Source: Galaxea fascicularis | Lineage: Eukaryota; Cnidaria; Anthozoa; Scleractinia; Euphylliidae | Direction of reading: 5' to 3' | Length of the DNA: 64,000 bases | Assembly (NCBI GenBank): GCA_948470475.1 | Contig: OX419336.1 | Coordinates: 43,389,868 to 43,453,867, forward strand | Shown here: one piece after another, positions 11,601 to 23,322 of the stretch | Layout: each line of letters opens with the position of its first letter | Position numbering within the stretch: the first letter of the stretch is position 1 | Notes under the pieces: generated by a model | Seen by the model: only the letters and a program-made list of their open reading frames with translations | Told to the model about the DNA's origin: nothing | Databases searched by the model: none | Made by a program: the position numbers and the translations under genes

Positions 11601-14553
11601 CATCTCCTGTTACAGTTCTAATTGGTAATAAAGCAGACCTTGAAGACCAGAAACAAGTAGATGAAAATGAAGCCAGGACACTCGCTGAGAATTTGGGTCT
11701 CAAGTATTTTGAGACCAGTGCATTAAGTGGACATAATGTGAGTGAGTCTGTGGAAGCTTTGCTTGACCAGGTAAGAAGTCTGGCAGTCTGTGTTTTAAGT
11801 ACCTCTTACTAACCAAGTTTGAGGTCGTTACTGTACAGTAAGTTACAGACAGAGTTTTTTCCTGTTTGCTTATGACCCAAGCGCGAAACGTGCGGGCCAT
11901 AAATCAACGGGAAAAAACAAGGATCCTTAACTTAGAGTACAAACTGAGAAAACGAAGTTAGAAAGATAATTATTATATCTTTGAGGTTAGTCGGGCGCAC
12001 AAGAAAGAAAACTTCCAAATTTAGCAGGCGGTACAGCAAAGTACAGCCTGCAAAATAGGCCATATTAGTATTCTTGGTATTGAACTGGTTCTAGCATGAA
12101 GTGGAGGCTCTTGCAGGGGAATTCATTTATATATGAAAAGATTCCCCCACAAGAGCCTCCACTTCATGCTAGATCCAGTTCAATACCAAGAATACTAATA
12201 TGGCCTATTGACCAATCACAGCACGTGTATTAACTGAGAGATATAATAAAGATTAATGAATGTAAATTTTTAAGTTACTTATTAGGTAAGAAGTGTCAAC
12301 CCAGTAAAATATTACACTCCCCTTTTCTACTTGGTTATAAATCAAGGCATCACTTTTTAAACCTTTCAATCATAACAAATTCTTTTCCTAATTTGAGTGG
12401 TTTTTTATTTCCTGACTTTTGTACATACATGTATCAGTAGTGGGATTTGCATTTATTATTATAATAATAATTATTATTATTTTTATTTTTATTATTATTA
12501 CAAAATTGCAAATATTTTTTTTTCTTCAAAATACATACAGTATGTATGTCCCACCAATCTCTCAATGAATCTCTCTGGGTAATTTCTCATATATTGAATA
12601 CCAATTCTACGAATGTACATATGATGGCCAGGTTCACCATACAGTTGATGAGATACTGCTCTAAAAAAACAGTCACCTGCACCCCAACATCTCAGATTGA
12701 CAAGCCCTGATGGGCTAATCTAGATTACAGTAACACACAAGCATCAACAGGACCTGGGTTTGATTCAACATTACCTGAAGTGAATTTCATACATGTATCT
12801 TTGCCCTTGAAGCATAAAACTTTTCTTGTTGCTTATTACACTTTACTGAGTAACATTTATTGAAGTCACAATCATCCTTACTACAAAGCACTGCAAATCT
12901 ATTTTTATGCTTATTAGTTCTTGTTATATATTGCAATATAAATTGGATAAGTCCCTCAACAGTAGTAAGCTGATAATTAACAATAATTTATTCTAACAGT
13001 TCTAAAATTACACAATCTAGTTGCAATATAAATTTGGAAATCATTGGCTAGAAAGTTTCTCATTACAGACGAGTGTGGTATACTGTACACTGAAATATAA
13101 TGCTTAATGCATTTTCAGCAGGACTTCTAGTGGAACATTTAAAGAGTTTTCTTAGTACATTGTAACTTAATGTCGATGGTTCTCTGTCACAGCGGGCACT
13201 TCCATATTTATAAGTAGACTTAAACTTAAACTTACTTTGTGAATGTTCCATTGTTTCTCAAACTCCATTCCTGCAAGCACTCAGGTTTAAAATCATTACA
13301 CAAGTCTTCCAACCGATGTTTCAGTTTGTTGTCCTGGTTGGCCACACTAGTTATTTGGTTTTGCATCATGAACTCATCAATTGTGCCTGCTCATTTCGCT
13401 CATATAAGTTCAACAAGTTTAACAAATAATACTCACCATCATCAAAGCTTAACACATCAGCACAAGATTTATTCATTTTGAGGTCACTTTCCAGCAAACA
13501 TGAATTTATATACCCTCTGTGAGCAGCTTTGGGGGTTGAAGAGTAAATGCTCATCTCTTTGTCTTGTTTAGCAGCTGGACGAGTTAATAGCTAATGAAAT
13601 CCAGTCTCCAAGTTTGTAATCAACATGGAAATAGTCTCAAACATTCACAGTGTACTTTAAAACATGTGAAAATCAGCACACTCTAAAGGTTTCGCAGTTG
13701 CACTTGAAAACATGTGAAAATCAGCATGCTCAGTGCTTTTCCTCGATTGCGACTTTCAGGAATGATTGACCTAGGATGTTTATTAGGCACTTTTGTGTGG
13801 AGCCGACTGGTTTCCGAAAGGTGTCTACATCTGAGTGACACAATTGCATATCGCAGTGCCCACAATAACTTATTCCTTACACTATGCATAATCCACAAGT
13901 TAAAAGTTGTAGGTGAGATCAGATAAATGGTATACTGAGTGAAAATTCTTTAGGGACAGACCATTAGAAATAACCAGAAGGGGGTGAAAAATTTTCGGTG
14001 CACAATTTTTTTAGGCCTACCTGTCAGCAGGATTGTTTTTCCTTCCTGTGCAAGGTTTTTTTTTATGTATCACCGCTCGCAGGATTTTTTGTTCAGACAA
14101 GTTTCACTTGCAGGAATTTTTTTTGGGAATTGTCACCCCACCTCCAGTTATTTCTAATGGTCCATTCCTTAACAATTCTGATCAGAAAACACTGGGTTGC
14201 ACACAGTTTTTATGACTTGCATAACTCACAGCACATTGAGTAAAGGCTGGTTATTGAGCATTTAAACACTGCTAAAGCAGTAGCCACATGTAGCCCTTGA
14301 CTACCCATTAATTTTTTTATTGGTACAGTGTAGAACTTTGAACTTCCACTCTTAGCTCCTCATTAAATCCTCTTAACAAAACGTTAAAATATTCAAAGTT
14401 TCTTTCTCTTTACAGGTCATGAGAAGAATGGAAAACTGTGTTGATAACGCAACGTTACCTAACAATGTATTTAACAATAATCCGAACAGAGGCACCAAGC
14501 TAAGAGAGGTTGATGAAGCAAATGATGAAACACAAGGAGGCTGTTCCTGTTAA
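5611..14553 (+). CDS. RAB27: Rab27 small GTPase (5 coding exons)
   Basis: Rab27 GTPases recruit effectors (synaptotagmin-like proteins, Munc13-4) to secretory vesicles and lysosome-related organelles. Coding exons: 5611-5763, 8659-8747, 9829-9974, 11616-11770, 14416-14553. All have GT/AG borders and join in frame to 226 aa. Residues about 13-22 are the P-loop GDSGVGKTS. Switch I contains [11 protein letters not shown], then a Rab27-type insert ([20 protein letters not shown]), then WDTAGQERF. Exon 3 encodes [20 protein letters not shown] and HAYCENPDI, exon 4 [10 protein letters not shown] and FETSALSG, all hallmarks of Rab27. The C-terminus is CSC, a double-geranylgeranylation motif. The start ATG sits in AACATGGCGG and gives the usual short Rab N-terminus. 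Vertebrate Rab27a is 221 aa, so length fits. An alternative first exon may exist at 1455-1616. Confidence 0.95.
5764..8658 (+). other. Rab27 intron 1 (2.9 kb)
   Basis: Donor GTAAGT, acceptor CTTTATAG. The intron is AT-rich with no recognisable gene. Around 7725-7880 lies a piece resembling a decayed DNA transposon (GGGGGGAGCATGTCCCCAGACC), similar in style to the G/C-rich segment near 21056-21080. Open frames inside it (6690-6944, 7712-7942, 8052-8282) show no family signal. Confidence 0.7.
8748..9828 (+). other. Rab27 intron 2
   Basis: Donor GTCAGA, acceptor CTTTGCAG. I see no gene, RNA or clear repeat in this 1.1 kb. Confidence 0.7.
10468..10481. repeat. Left 14-bp TSD of the palindromic SINE-like element
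   Basis: CTGTTACTTTGTCA, repeated exactly at 11466-11479. Confidence 0.85.
10611..10684 (-). repeat. tRNA-like head of SINE unit 1 (tRNA pseudogene)
   Basis: The reverse strand gives acceptor GACCTCG, D-arm GCTTAGTCGGCAGAGC, T-arm GTGGGTTCGATTCCCAC and a matching CGAGGTC, so three tRNA stems are intact. The anticodon stem pairs poorly and no U33-anchored anticodon can be placed, so it is unlikely to be a working tRNA. Confidence 0.7.
11217..11290 (+). repeat. tRNA-like head of the forward full SINE unit
   Basis: Same tRNA-like sequence as 10611-10684 in the opposite orientation: intact A and B box regions and acceptor and T stems, defective anticodon arm. It acts as the likely internal polymerase III promoter of the repeat. 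Confidence 0.7.
11466..11479. repeat. Right 14-bp TSD of the palindromic SINE-like element
   Basis: CTGTTACTTTGTCA, exact copy of 10468-10481. Confidence 0.85.
12054..12209. mobile_element. Short MITE with long near-perfect inverted arms
   Basis: About 69-bp arms (starting AATAGGCCATATTAG) face each other around a spacer of about 18 bp; total 156 bp. The arms differ at only a few positions. No coding capacity. Superfamily not assignable. Confidence 0.8.
13959..14162. mobile_element. MITE with GACCATTAGAAATAAC termini
   Basis: Left end GACCATTAGAAATAACCAGA and right end (reverse complement) GACCATTAGAAATAACTGGA match as terminal inverted repeats. The interior is T-rich and non-coding. Confidence 0.7.
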
Positions 14554-17500
14554 ACCATAAAATTCTTGTTATAGAGTCCATAGTTTAATGCACAGCTAGA
14601 AGTCATCCTTATCTGGTAACAGGAACAACTCTCTCATAATTTGGCTTATTTCAGGGTCTGCCTGGTCCTGTTTCATCTGCCAAGTAGTACCTTCCCTTCC
14701 AATTATTATACAGTACTTAGCTTTCACAGGCTACCATCTCCTTTTCCACACTTCATACAGTTTGGTTCACGAAGTGCTATAGAAAGGTAACTGAGATTTT
14801 GATTTCATAGAATGCTAGAGTCCTATTTGTTTCTGTAGGGTGAGAGGATGTGCTATTTTAGAGCCACCTAATTGGAAAGCAGCTGTTTCCAGTTATTACC
14901 TAGGTGATTGTTTCATTGCATGGACATTTTAGGGCATTGTTTACTGTACCTTGGCTAAAACAGGCCTCCACAAAATTAATTTAACCCACAGCAGTTATAT
15001 CTGTAAAACCTTTCTATTGAGCTGTTTTGTCATGAGTGAGGGTATGTACAGGTACAGTGCTAATTTATTGTCACCATTTTCAGCATTAAATTCTATTATT
15101 TTGTTATTAGACAAAAATGTTCCAATTGTCTCTGCATGTAGGTTTATGAGTGAAGTGTGTATGAGATGAAAAATTTGTCGTTTTAGTGGAGAGTTTTAAT
15201 TATTATTTTAGAGCAACGAGGAAAAACAGTGAAAACAGAAACTAAGAATTAAAGTTAGGACTATATATATTACCCTGGAATTGAACCTGTTTCTGATGTG
15301 GTAAACAGCAGTGACATCAGACTAATCTAGTTGACAAATAATTTGTTGCTATTGATTGATAAAGATACATGTACTAGAAAGAATTACAGTGAGAGCTAGC
15401 TTTTTTGCTTTTCATACTCTATTTTGTTTTGACATTTAAAAAGGTGAGGTTTAGCTTAAGGTATCATGGTAGGTGGATTTTGACGAAAAATGGAAATTTT
15501 TTTGCTGTTCAAATTGAGAAGACTGAGATAAATATTTTGCAAAGAGAATGGGGAAAAAAGCTTTCTTACTTTTTAAGGTAAAGAGAAAACTATTGGGATT
15601 TTTAACACCTAATCACAGAAATTTCATGAACGTTTTTCGTCTTTTTCTCGATAACATAAAACTGCATATAAGGGTGAACATTTTTAGTTCGTTTACGCGC
15701 GTCTTCCGACGGAATTAGCTGAGAATCGGCAGCCATGTTCAAGGATACTTTGTTCGAAAAACGGTGTCGGGCTTTGTTTAATTTCGCTTCCGTTTCCGAG
15801 TTATGGCCTCTTTTGTGCAAAGGAACGTCCGCATGGACAATATCAAAGTTTAGGAGGTTGTAAAAAAAAAAAACAAACAAACCGCATCTGGAAAATCGCA
15901 GACACGGTTTTTGAGGGTGATGTGTGAGAAAACATTTCCGATATTAATCGCGCTGATCCGATAATTCACGCGCGGAAACGAACCAATTTAAACGAAGCAG
16001 TGTTTCTGGGCATTTCTTTTAATATCACTGCAACATTGACTTTTTAGAAAATTTCAAAGATATGATTGTACTGTATAATTATTAAGCTTTCAGAAAATGT
16101 ATAGGTTGATGAGGTTTTCTTTCAAAGCGTCAGCGTAAGGACGCGATTTCTAAACACTGTCAATCCACCTACCGTGATACCTTAATTACACATGTAAAGT
16201 GGCTAGTCAGTGAGGGAACACAAAGCAAAATAACCACAACACCAAGAAAGTGAACTTTTATTATATGGTATTAATATTCAAGTAGACACAGATTATTATG
16301 AGAGACAGTAATAGAAGTGCAGTCTGGAAACCTGAGATTACAAGACATAGCGACAGAACATCAAAGTTCAGTTAAAACAAGAGAGTAACAATGTTATGAT
16401 TATTGTTATACTGAGACTTCACAAGAGTTTGAATCAGTTTTCTTAGTACCCCATTGTGTCACACATGCATTAATTTATGTAAAACTTTATGCCAATTGTA
16501 CTCGATGTGTGTACGAAAATGAATGATAAGGGCCGTTCTCTGCCTCGTTTAGAGCAGTGTAATAATAAAAAGAATATTTGCCTTTGATATGTACATGTAT
16601 ATTCCTCTGTAGAAATTACAGAGAAATTACTGAATAAGAAAACAACAGAGTATGGCCTTGTGGTTAAATCAGTGAAAATGTGTTCTATAAATTTTGGTTG
16701 ACGTATTGATGAGGTTTAAGTAGTAGTATTTATTGTGCTGTAATGGACAGCTTGTTTACAATTTTTAATTTCCACACAACCAGAATTTTTTTATTAATGG
16801 AATTTAGAAACTTGTTACCGAATTCCATTGAATATTGCTTATTTCAAACAAATTTAATCCACCGTCCCGTGCATTCAATCTTTTGACATCTTAATATTCC
16901 ATTATTGTTTTAAGTAATTCCAAACTTGCAAGTGTGTGTGACAAACACGCATTGTTATCTTCGTTTTCAAACTTAGTGCTGTAGGATCTTCAGCTTGACT
17001 GAGTTAATGTAAGTTGGTCTTGGTTGTTTTAATTTTTTTAAAGACCCTCTTTACTCTGGCAGCTGTTTTCGTACTGTTTTACTGAAAAAACATGAGTTTA
17101 CTTGATACTTAACAACAACAACAACTTCTGCTACTTTATTTACCGAGGGTGAAATACATTATTTCCGGTAACCTGGTAGTTTACATAATGGCCCTCAACA
17201 AAATAAAAATACGTACTCGGTTTACTTCAAAATATTTAGAAACTGTTAAGGGCTTGCAGAATAAGTGGGTCAAACAGCTGTGTAGGATTGTTGTTCGAAA
17301 TTAATCATTGACTGTCGAAATCTCGCCCTAAAAATAATCCTCTTTAAATGTTTGTTGTCTTTGGCTTGCAATTGCTCAGTGCTGATCTAGAGTAAGGAGG
17401 GACATGGTAACAGTCTTGAGATACTGTGCTCATTGTGTATGAAAGACAATTTTGTATTCTGATTAGGAACAATTGGTCGTTTGATCCGCCCTTTGCTAAC

Positions 17501-17957
17501 TGCAAAAGACGAATATTTAAAATTGTAGTTTTAGGAATTACTTGCTGTTGCCCTAGCCTGAAAATAATTGTTAATCATGTATGATTCTTAATTTGTAAGT
17601 TATATGCCATTATTGGATTATTTATATTACCATTTCATGGTGGTTGAAAGCCTGCTTATGGATAACTGAAAATAAAGAAATGAACCGTGTTCTGCTGAAT
17701 GGGATTGCTGTATATTTCATCTACTGATGTTGAAATCAGCGGTGGAAAGACCTACGTTTTGACCTCTCCTCCTGGTTTTAAAGCCCGGGATTGGAGATTC
17801 CCATGCAAATTGACACACGTGCATTTACAGGTACATAAAACTTTATTTTATCTCGAATTAGTGAGTAGCTAAAGAAGAAATTTATTTAACAATGATTCAC
17901 CGAATTTGAGGCTTTACGGCTCGGTAAATTTCCACCACTGTGGCCACCGCCACTGAG
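14554..17957. other. Rab27 3' flank and intergenic DNA
   Basis: Probably contains the Rab27 3' UTR; an AATAAA lies at 17671-17676, but the true poly(A) site cannot be fixed. A TTAA-flanked MITE occupies 15456-16185. The rest shows no gene. Confidence 0.5.
15456..16185. mobile_element. TTAA-flanked MITE (Kolobok/piggyBac-type target)
   Basis: The body 15460-16181 begins GGTATCATGGTAGGTGGATT and ends with the inverted counterpart (AATCCACCTACCGTGATACC), directly flanked by TTAA on both sides (15456-15459 and 16182-16185). TTAA duplication is characteristic of Kolobok and piggyBac superfamilies. Frames inside are short and featureless, so it is non-autonomous. Confidence 0.8.
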
Positions 17958-18426
17958 GACCCGTCCACATCGCGTATCCGGACATTTTTGTATTCGCAAA
18001 TTTTTTTATGCGGATACACCTAGTGTCCGCCGTATACGCTCGGTGTATCCGGAGATTTCTGTATACGCTCTCCAGAGTGGAAATTTCTGTATACTCTGTG
18101 TATCCGGATACGTGTGGACGCTCGTATCCGTATATCTTTGTGTACGCTGACGTCACAGTATCAGAACCAGTCTTTTTCCGCGCGAGATTTTCCAAAATGG
18201 CGGCGAGCAGAAAGCCGCGAATTTGGCGCCAAAATTTTCGCAGGCTCAGCTTTCTTTGTAATGCGCATGCTCTGTTGACTAATCCTTTGAGATGTCCGGA
18301 TACGAATCGGATACGTGTGGACAGTCGTATACGATTCGTATACGCTACGTGTGGACGCAGATATTTTTGTATGCGCATAAAAAAATTTGCGGATACAAAA
18401 ATCTCCGGATACGTGTGGACGGGGCC
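17958..18426. mobile_element. MITE with GGxCCCGTCCACA termini
   Basis: Terminal inverted repeats of about 55 bp: left GGACCCGTCCACATCGCG, right (reverse complement) GGCCCCGTCCACACGTATCC, both continuing into TTTTTGTATxCGCAAATTTT. Internal blocks of CGTATCCGGATACG-like sequence repeat several times. The 148-, 117- and 195-codon frames over this region are artefacts of the repeats. Confidence 0.75.
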
Positions 18427-18720
18427 TGAGGTGAATAATTGTGTTAGTATATAGTAAAACATTGAGATAATAGAACTTAAAAATGATGATTTTGAACTCA
18501 TTTATTCCGGTCAACAGTTATTTTTGCGCGAGTTGCTGCTGGTGCAGCGATTGTAGCATGCGTAGCTAGCAAGCGTTTCCACTGGCAATAATTAATGGAA
18601 GGCTAAAGCGATTGCGATTTTCGCCGATTGGCGTATGAAATCGCCTTGAGTGTCGCCGGATTTGCCAACCAGCTGAATGAAACTGAGCTCTAAGCTTTTA
18701 GGTAAGGACTTTCAGGATAA

Positions 18721-19720
18721 TATTTGTGTTCCAGACATTTTATTTATCTTTTGCCCAGACATAAAGGTGTTCCTATAAAACTATCTCAGAGAAAACATAT
18801 TTCCACGTTCCCACCTGAACTTCTCGAGGCAATTGGGAAACGCAACAAATTAAAGCGCCTTTACAACAAGTCGAAGTACCGGATAGATTGGGACAGATAC
18901 AAGACTCAGCGAAACGTTGCATCTTCATTGAGACGTAAGGCTCTATATCAAATTATTTTTGCACCACTGCCGCAAATGCCAAAGGCAACCCCAATAAATT
19001 TTGGCAAACAATCATGCCTTTCATGCACTCAAAGAAAAACATCAGCCGGGACTCTATTCATCTTAACGGGGGGGGGGGGGGGGTTGTCTTGTTGTTAACA
19101 AACTGGAAGTACAGTAGCAAATTTTTAGCGCGCACTTTTCATCCTTCTTGAAGGACACTGATAGTGATGGGCATCACAATGTTAATTCACGTTTTACCAG
19201 TCATTTAAGTATCTTGGCTATACAGACCCACTGCTCTGCGGGAGAAGCTTTCCAGTTTCGTTTTGTAAGCCCACCTGAAGTATACTCAAAGTCAATTAAT
19301 AAAAAAAAAATAACAACTGGCTATGATAAGAGATACCGCCAAGAACATTGCAGGATGGTGCTGATGTTCTTGCTTATCAGCTATCTGTTCTTATCAACAA
19401 GATTATTGACTCTGGCTCTGTGCCGGTTGCTTGGATCGGAAGCTGACCGTAATCTACCCCATCTTCAAAAAGGACGATCCTCATGATAAATCTAACTACT
19501 GTACCGGCCAGTGTCGATTCTAGTTTCTCTGGATAAAGTTTTTGAGAAGAGTCTTGCACCCCAACTCTCTGATTACTTTAGATCGATCTTGACACCGTTC
19601 CTGTCTGCTTATAGACGGAATTACAGCTGTGAGGCGGTACTTCTACATTTGATTAAGAATTGGAGAAATGCACTTGACAATAAGTGTTTTGTTGTTGTAG
19701 AAAACAGAGATTCGTAGCTT
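18721..19720 (+). mobile_element. LINE fragment: endonuclease-RT linker and start of reverse transcriptase
   Basis: Frames 18724-19098, 19148-19486 and 19511-19717 are consecutive pieces of one ORF2: PPELLEAIGKRNKLKRLYNK before the RT, then SVLINKIIDSGSVPVAWKL, FKKDDPHDKSNY, RPVSILVSLDKVFEKSLAPQ and LSAYRRNYSCEAVLLHLIKN, the N-terminal RT motifs of CR1/L2-like LINEs. It breaks off before the YADD catalytic motif. At least three frameshifts and a G run at 19069-19084 show decay. Confidence 0.82.
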
Positions 19721-20215
19721 TTTTTTTCTGTAGTAATAGCAAAATAAGATGATAATGAATCTTATAAGCCACCTTGTTCTTGTCCCAAATTTCTGTTACC
19801 AGGAAGCCGACATACTACAATCCGTTAAAAATAGAAAACGCCGTTTATAAAAGGAAAGTAATGTAAAAAAGGAAATTATGTATAAGTGCTACAACGCGAT
19901 GTACAGTAAACGAGATATATCAAATGTATAGAGAAGGAACTTCCAGCGCTGGTATCATTTAGTATCCTTGGAAACCAAATCGTTGATCTAATAAGCTGTT
20001 CGTCTAACCTAGATTTGTAATAAAGTTCACCGACTGGATTTGTTCCAACTGTCTTTGTTGCTGTTTTTTTTACCAACATCCACAAAATTCTCTCCTCTAT
20101 GCGCCAGCGAGATCTTCACGGAGCATGCGCAGCACAGTTCCGCTACTTGTTGTGCTACCACGTCGCTAGGAGACAGCATGATCTCGTCCGGCAAGAAGCT
20201 CATGGTAACCTACTT
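19721..20215. other. Unassigned stretch
   Basis: Nothing recognisable. Short frames lack family features. Confidence 0.4.
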
Positions 20216-20578
20216 ACCGGCTCGAACTCTTTTTCTGTTTTTTCTGTTGGAGATTCCATCGATCTTTAGCCAAAAATCTCGAATGTTTTTTGCAATGGCA
20301 TGACCAACACGATCGCGGGAGGATTCCTCCAGCTTGTATCCAAGACGCAAGATGCTTGCTTGGAGAACGTCAAAGGCAGTGCTGGGATAGCTACGGACTT
20401 CTCGCCAATGCCAAAGTGCCTCTCCGTTGATTTCAAGACGGAATTTGGGATCGCAGGAGTCAACATAAGGACGGACCATATTAATCAGAAGTGGATGGAT
20501 CGGGGATTCAATGAGCTCTGAAAAGAGCTCCCGATCCAGCGCACTTTTGTTTTCCTTGTTCATCTTCACTCTGTGCAT
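20216..20578 (-). CDS. Candidate exon of an unknown protein
   Basis: A - strand frame from the ATG at 20578 runs about 121 codons and ends just past a consensus donor (GCCG|GTAAGT at about 20214), as a 5' coding exon would. The peptide (MHRVKMNKENKSALDREL..., later WHWREVRSYPSTAFDVLQAS and GHAIAKNIRDFWLKIDG) has a balanced, protein-like composition. I do not recognise the family, and no downstream exon could be placed between 20213 and the LINE at 19720. It could be a transposon-encoded exon. Confidence 0.3.
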
Positions 20579-20856
20579 TAACCTTCGTCAAGCATCTGAT
20601 TTATGATTTTCATAGTTGGCGGGTTACTGATCAGTGATTCGCATTTAACGACTGGGTGATTTTTTTGAAAAGATATGGTAATATTTTGACAGCCATTGTT
20701 ATGAAGTCGTCTGCTTCGAACAATGGCCATATACATTGGGTCATTTTTGGATTGTATAGAGGCAAAGTGGACCCGCTTTTGTCGATACGAGTTTTGACTA
20801 AATGCTTTGCGTCTCCATATTTTTCACCGCGGGGAGAACCAAAGCTCGCCACAAAT

Positions 20857-21171
20857 CAGGGACCGCGGAGCCGGGGGGGCTGGGGGGGGCTTCAGGCCCC
20901 CAATAATTTTGGGATTTTCCTCGTGTTTGATGTTTTGTTATTTTAGTTCAAATTTGGTGTTTATTAGGATAAATAATAAAAGAATTCACTGTGTCTGCTA
21001 TATTAGGATGTATTTTTAGCCATTCTAGAAGCATTTATTTTAAAAATTATCCGGAAGAGCATGCCCCCGGACTCCCCTAGGACACTTACGCTTGCGGCGC
21101 GCGCTAAAAATGCCTTCGGCATTTTATTTAGCCCCCCCCCCCCCAATCGCGAAAATGCTGCGCAGTCCCTG
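20857..21171. mobile_element. MITE with CAGGGAC termini (hAT-like)
   Basis: Left end CAGGGACCGCGGAGCC and right end (reverse complement) CAGGGACTGCGCAGC agree, with homopolymeric G and C tracts inside each end. CAGGG termini are common in hAT elements. No clear 8-bp TSD was found. Confidence 0.5.
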
Positions 21172-22722
21172 CAGATGACACAGAGAAGTGTCCAAGAATA
21201 GCTTCATATGCCGTTACTACAGCCGCTCAGTTGGCTGCCACTCAAACACGAGAAAAATCAGCCACGAGAAAAATTGTAGGACAAGGAGCTAATCAACCAC
21301 TAATGAGCAGAATGAGCAAGCTGGGAGTTCATAAATTCATGATAATCTTTCCCCATTGCATCTAAAGCAAATCATTAACAACACCTCAACCGTTCACACA
21401 CATGCATAATCTTAGAAACTCTGAATCAAATTACTACATCCCTAGACCAAGAACTGAATATGCAAAAGGTAGCCTTCATTACAGGAGATCTGTTCAATGG
21501 AACAGGATCCCCTTAGAGAAGGATCCATGATTTTCCTGGAGGGGAGATATGAAAAATTTTCCCCTGCAACCTTTTTTTTATGCACCTCTGCAAACATTTT
21601 TTTCTCACAACACCTTCCAACAAACAATTTTTCCGATATTTTTAACCACTTTTTAACCACGAAAAGGAGGTTCCTTTTTTTGCTGCCGTCAATCATTATT
21701 TAATTTAATATTTTACAGCGGCGACCATCGAATTGAAAAAAAGAGGAATCTACAAAGCGGATCGAAATCCATTACTGATCACTGCACGCGAACGTTACCT
21801 TTTGACACCACTGAACTCATTTTTTTCGTTTCCTGAGAGGCACAGTATGATGATTGGCGGCAGTGAAAAGTGAAACCGTCGCTTGAATTTTAAATGTCCA
21901 GTCCTTGTTTTATTGAAAGCGCAATTTTTTAAACTATTTTTTGAAGAAAATTTCAGAAAAGCTATACTCAATTTATGTTAGACATGTAAGCTCCTAGTCG
22001 GTAATAGCTTGTTGTTGTTTTTTTTTATAAAACACTCAGGGTTTATTTTTGTGCATAGTCAATTTGAAGATCCAATGTGTTACTTTTGTTTATTTCAATT
22101 ATTTATTTCATGCATATTTGGTGTTCCAATGGTTCCAAATGTTGATTTTAATGGAACCCTGTATCCTGTCTACTGAAACAACTTCATACTTTAAGTCTAA
22201 GTTTCAGTTTTTCATTAATACGGTTACAAGTTTCTCTGACCTCTATGCAAACTATTTTCTTATACATATCATGTTTGCAAGCAATTTATTTTGTCTTTTT
22301 AGGTCCTGGAAACAATTTATTTCAATATTTTCCATAACCCCCCTCCAGAAAAATAATGGTCCGCCCTTTAAAGATCAGCCACCAGCCTAGTTTGAACAAC
22401 TTCAAAACTTCTCTCTACGGGAGAGATTACACTGAGTTCATGTAAGTTTCTATTGTATATCTTCTTAACTTAGTTGTAATTAAATTTTAAATTTTAGTTA
22501 AAGTAGTTTAAGTCATGACTTTAAGGAAGAGCATTTTTATGATAAAATTTCGCGAATCAGAATAAAGATGATGATGATGATGATGATAATGATGATGACT
22601 ATTCGCTGTTTCTGCTATATTTTTGCCTTACTTTTCAGCTTTTTAGCTTCACTGTAACTTTGCGGCCGGAATCGTAGGCTCTGATCCCACTTCAATCGAC
22701 AATAACAGAGTAAAAGATACAT

Positions 22723-22877
22723 GGGCGTAGCCAGGATTAAAAAGGGGGCGCCACACTGTGTCAAAGACAGGGTACTCATCAGATTATCACCTAAATATTG
22801 TAGGTTGTTAGCTTGAAAAAGCCTTATAAAGGGGGGGGGGGGGTCATGGGTACCCCAGGGCCCCCCTAGCTACGCCC
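22723..22877. mobile_element. MITE with GGGCGTAGCCAGG termini
   Basis: The ends GGGCGTAGCCAGG and (reverse complement) GGGCGTAGCTAGGGG pair. A G run lies near the right end. Non-coding. Confidence 0.6.
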
Positions 22878-23322
22878 TCGAAAAGATAACATGTTTTAGT
22901 TTTAAAATTTCTACTGAAACAAGTTCGTACGAATAAACGAACAAAGCGAAACTAATTATGACTGTTTGAAAATATTTACACGAATGCAACTCCTCCCAGT
23001 GGAGAACTGGTCAAATATAAAACGCAAAGAAGAAGAGGAGAGTTGAGTTTACTGACAAAGTTTTAAAATCGTTATGAAAAACTTCCGGCGTCGTGCGTGT
23101 GCTAAAACGGAGACCTGGGACTCTTTTTTCTTCTGTTCCTCGTTCTCCTCGCTCGTTCTCAAGGCTTGGTTGCATGTCCATGTCACTCGAGCCAGTTCCT
23201 TCGTTGGTTTCGCCGCCGCAATTTGACGAGAATTTCATCTATCTGTCCTTCAGAGATGTATTTGTTTTGATCCTCCAAATTGCCAACCTTGAAAGTATAG
23301 GACCTAGAAAACAGCTTTAAAA

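Larger units (their letters stand above)
9975..11615 (+). other. Rab27 intron 3, largely occupied by a palindromic repeat
   Basis: Donor GTATGT, acceptor CTGTTACAG. The central 984 bp (10482-11465) is the inverted tRNA-like repeat annotated separately; the flanks (9975-10467 and 11480-11615) hold nothing I recognise. Confidence 0.75.
11771..14415 (+). other. Rab27 intron 4 (2.6 kb)
   Basis: Donor GTAAGA, acceptor CTTTACAG. Contains the two MITEs given separately (12054-12209, 13959-14162) and an ATT-rich simple repeat at about 12455-12505. No gene seen. Confidence 0.7.
20579..23322. other. Intergenic DNA upstream of the LEDGF-family gene
   Basis: Holds the two TIR elements at 20857-21171 and 22723-22877, a GAT simple repeat at about 22567-22595 and, at its right end (about 23040-23322), the likely promoter and 5' UTR of the PWWP gene. 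No gene identified in the remainder. Confidence 0.5.

Noticed and set aside
15602..15880. 92-codon - strand ORF
   Set aside because: Inside a TTAA-flanked MITE and without any domain signal.
18008..18501. ORFs of 117-195 codons on both strands
   Set aside because: All lie in a MITE with repeated CGTATCCGGATACG motifs; open frames on both strands over the same bases are a by-product of the repeat.
22021..22390. 113-codon + strand ORF
   Set aside because: AT-rich, hydrophobic low-information translation with no motif and no splice support.
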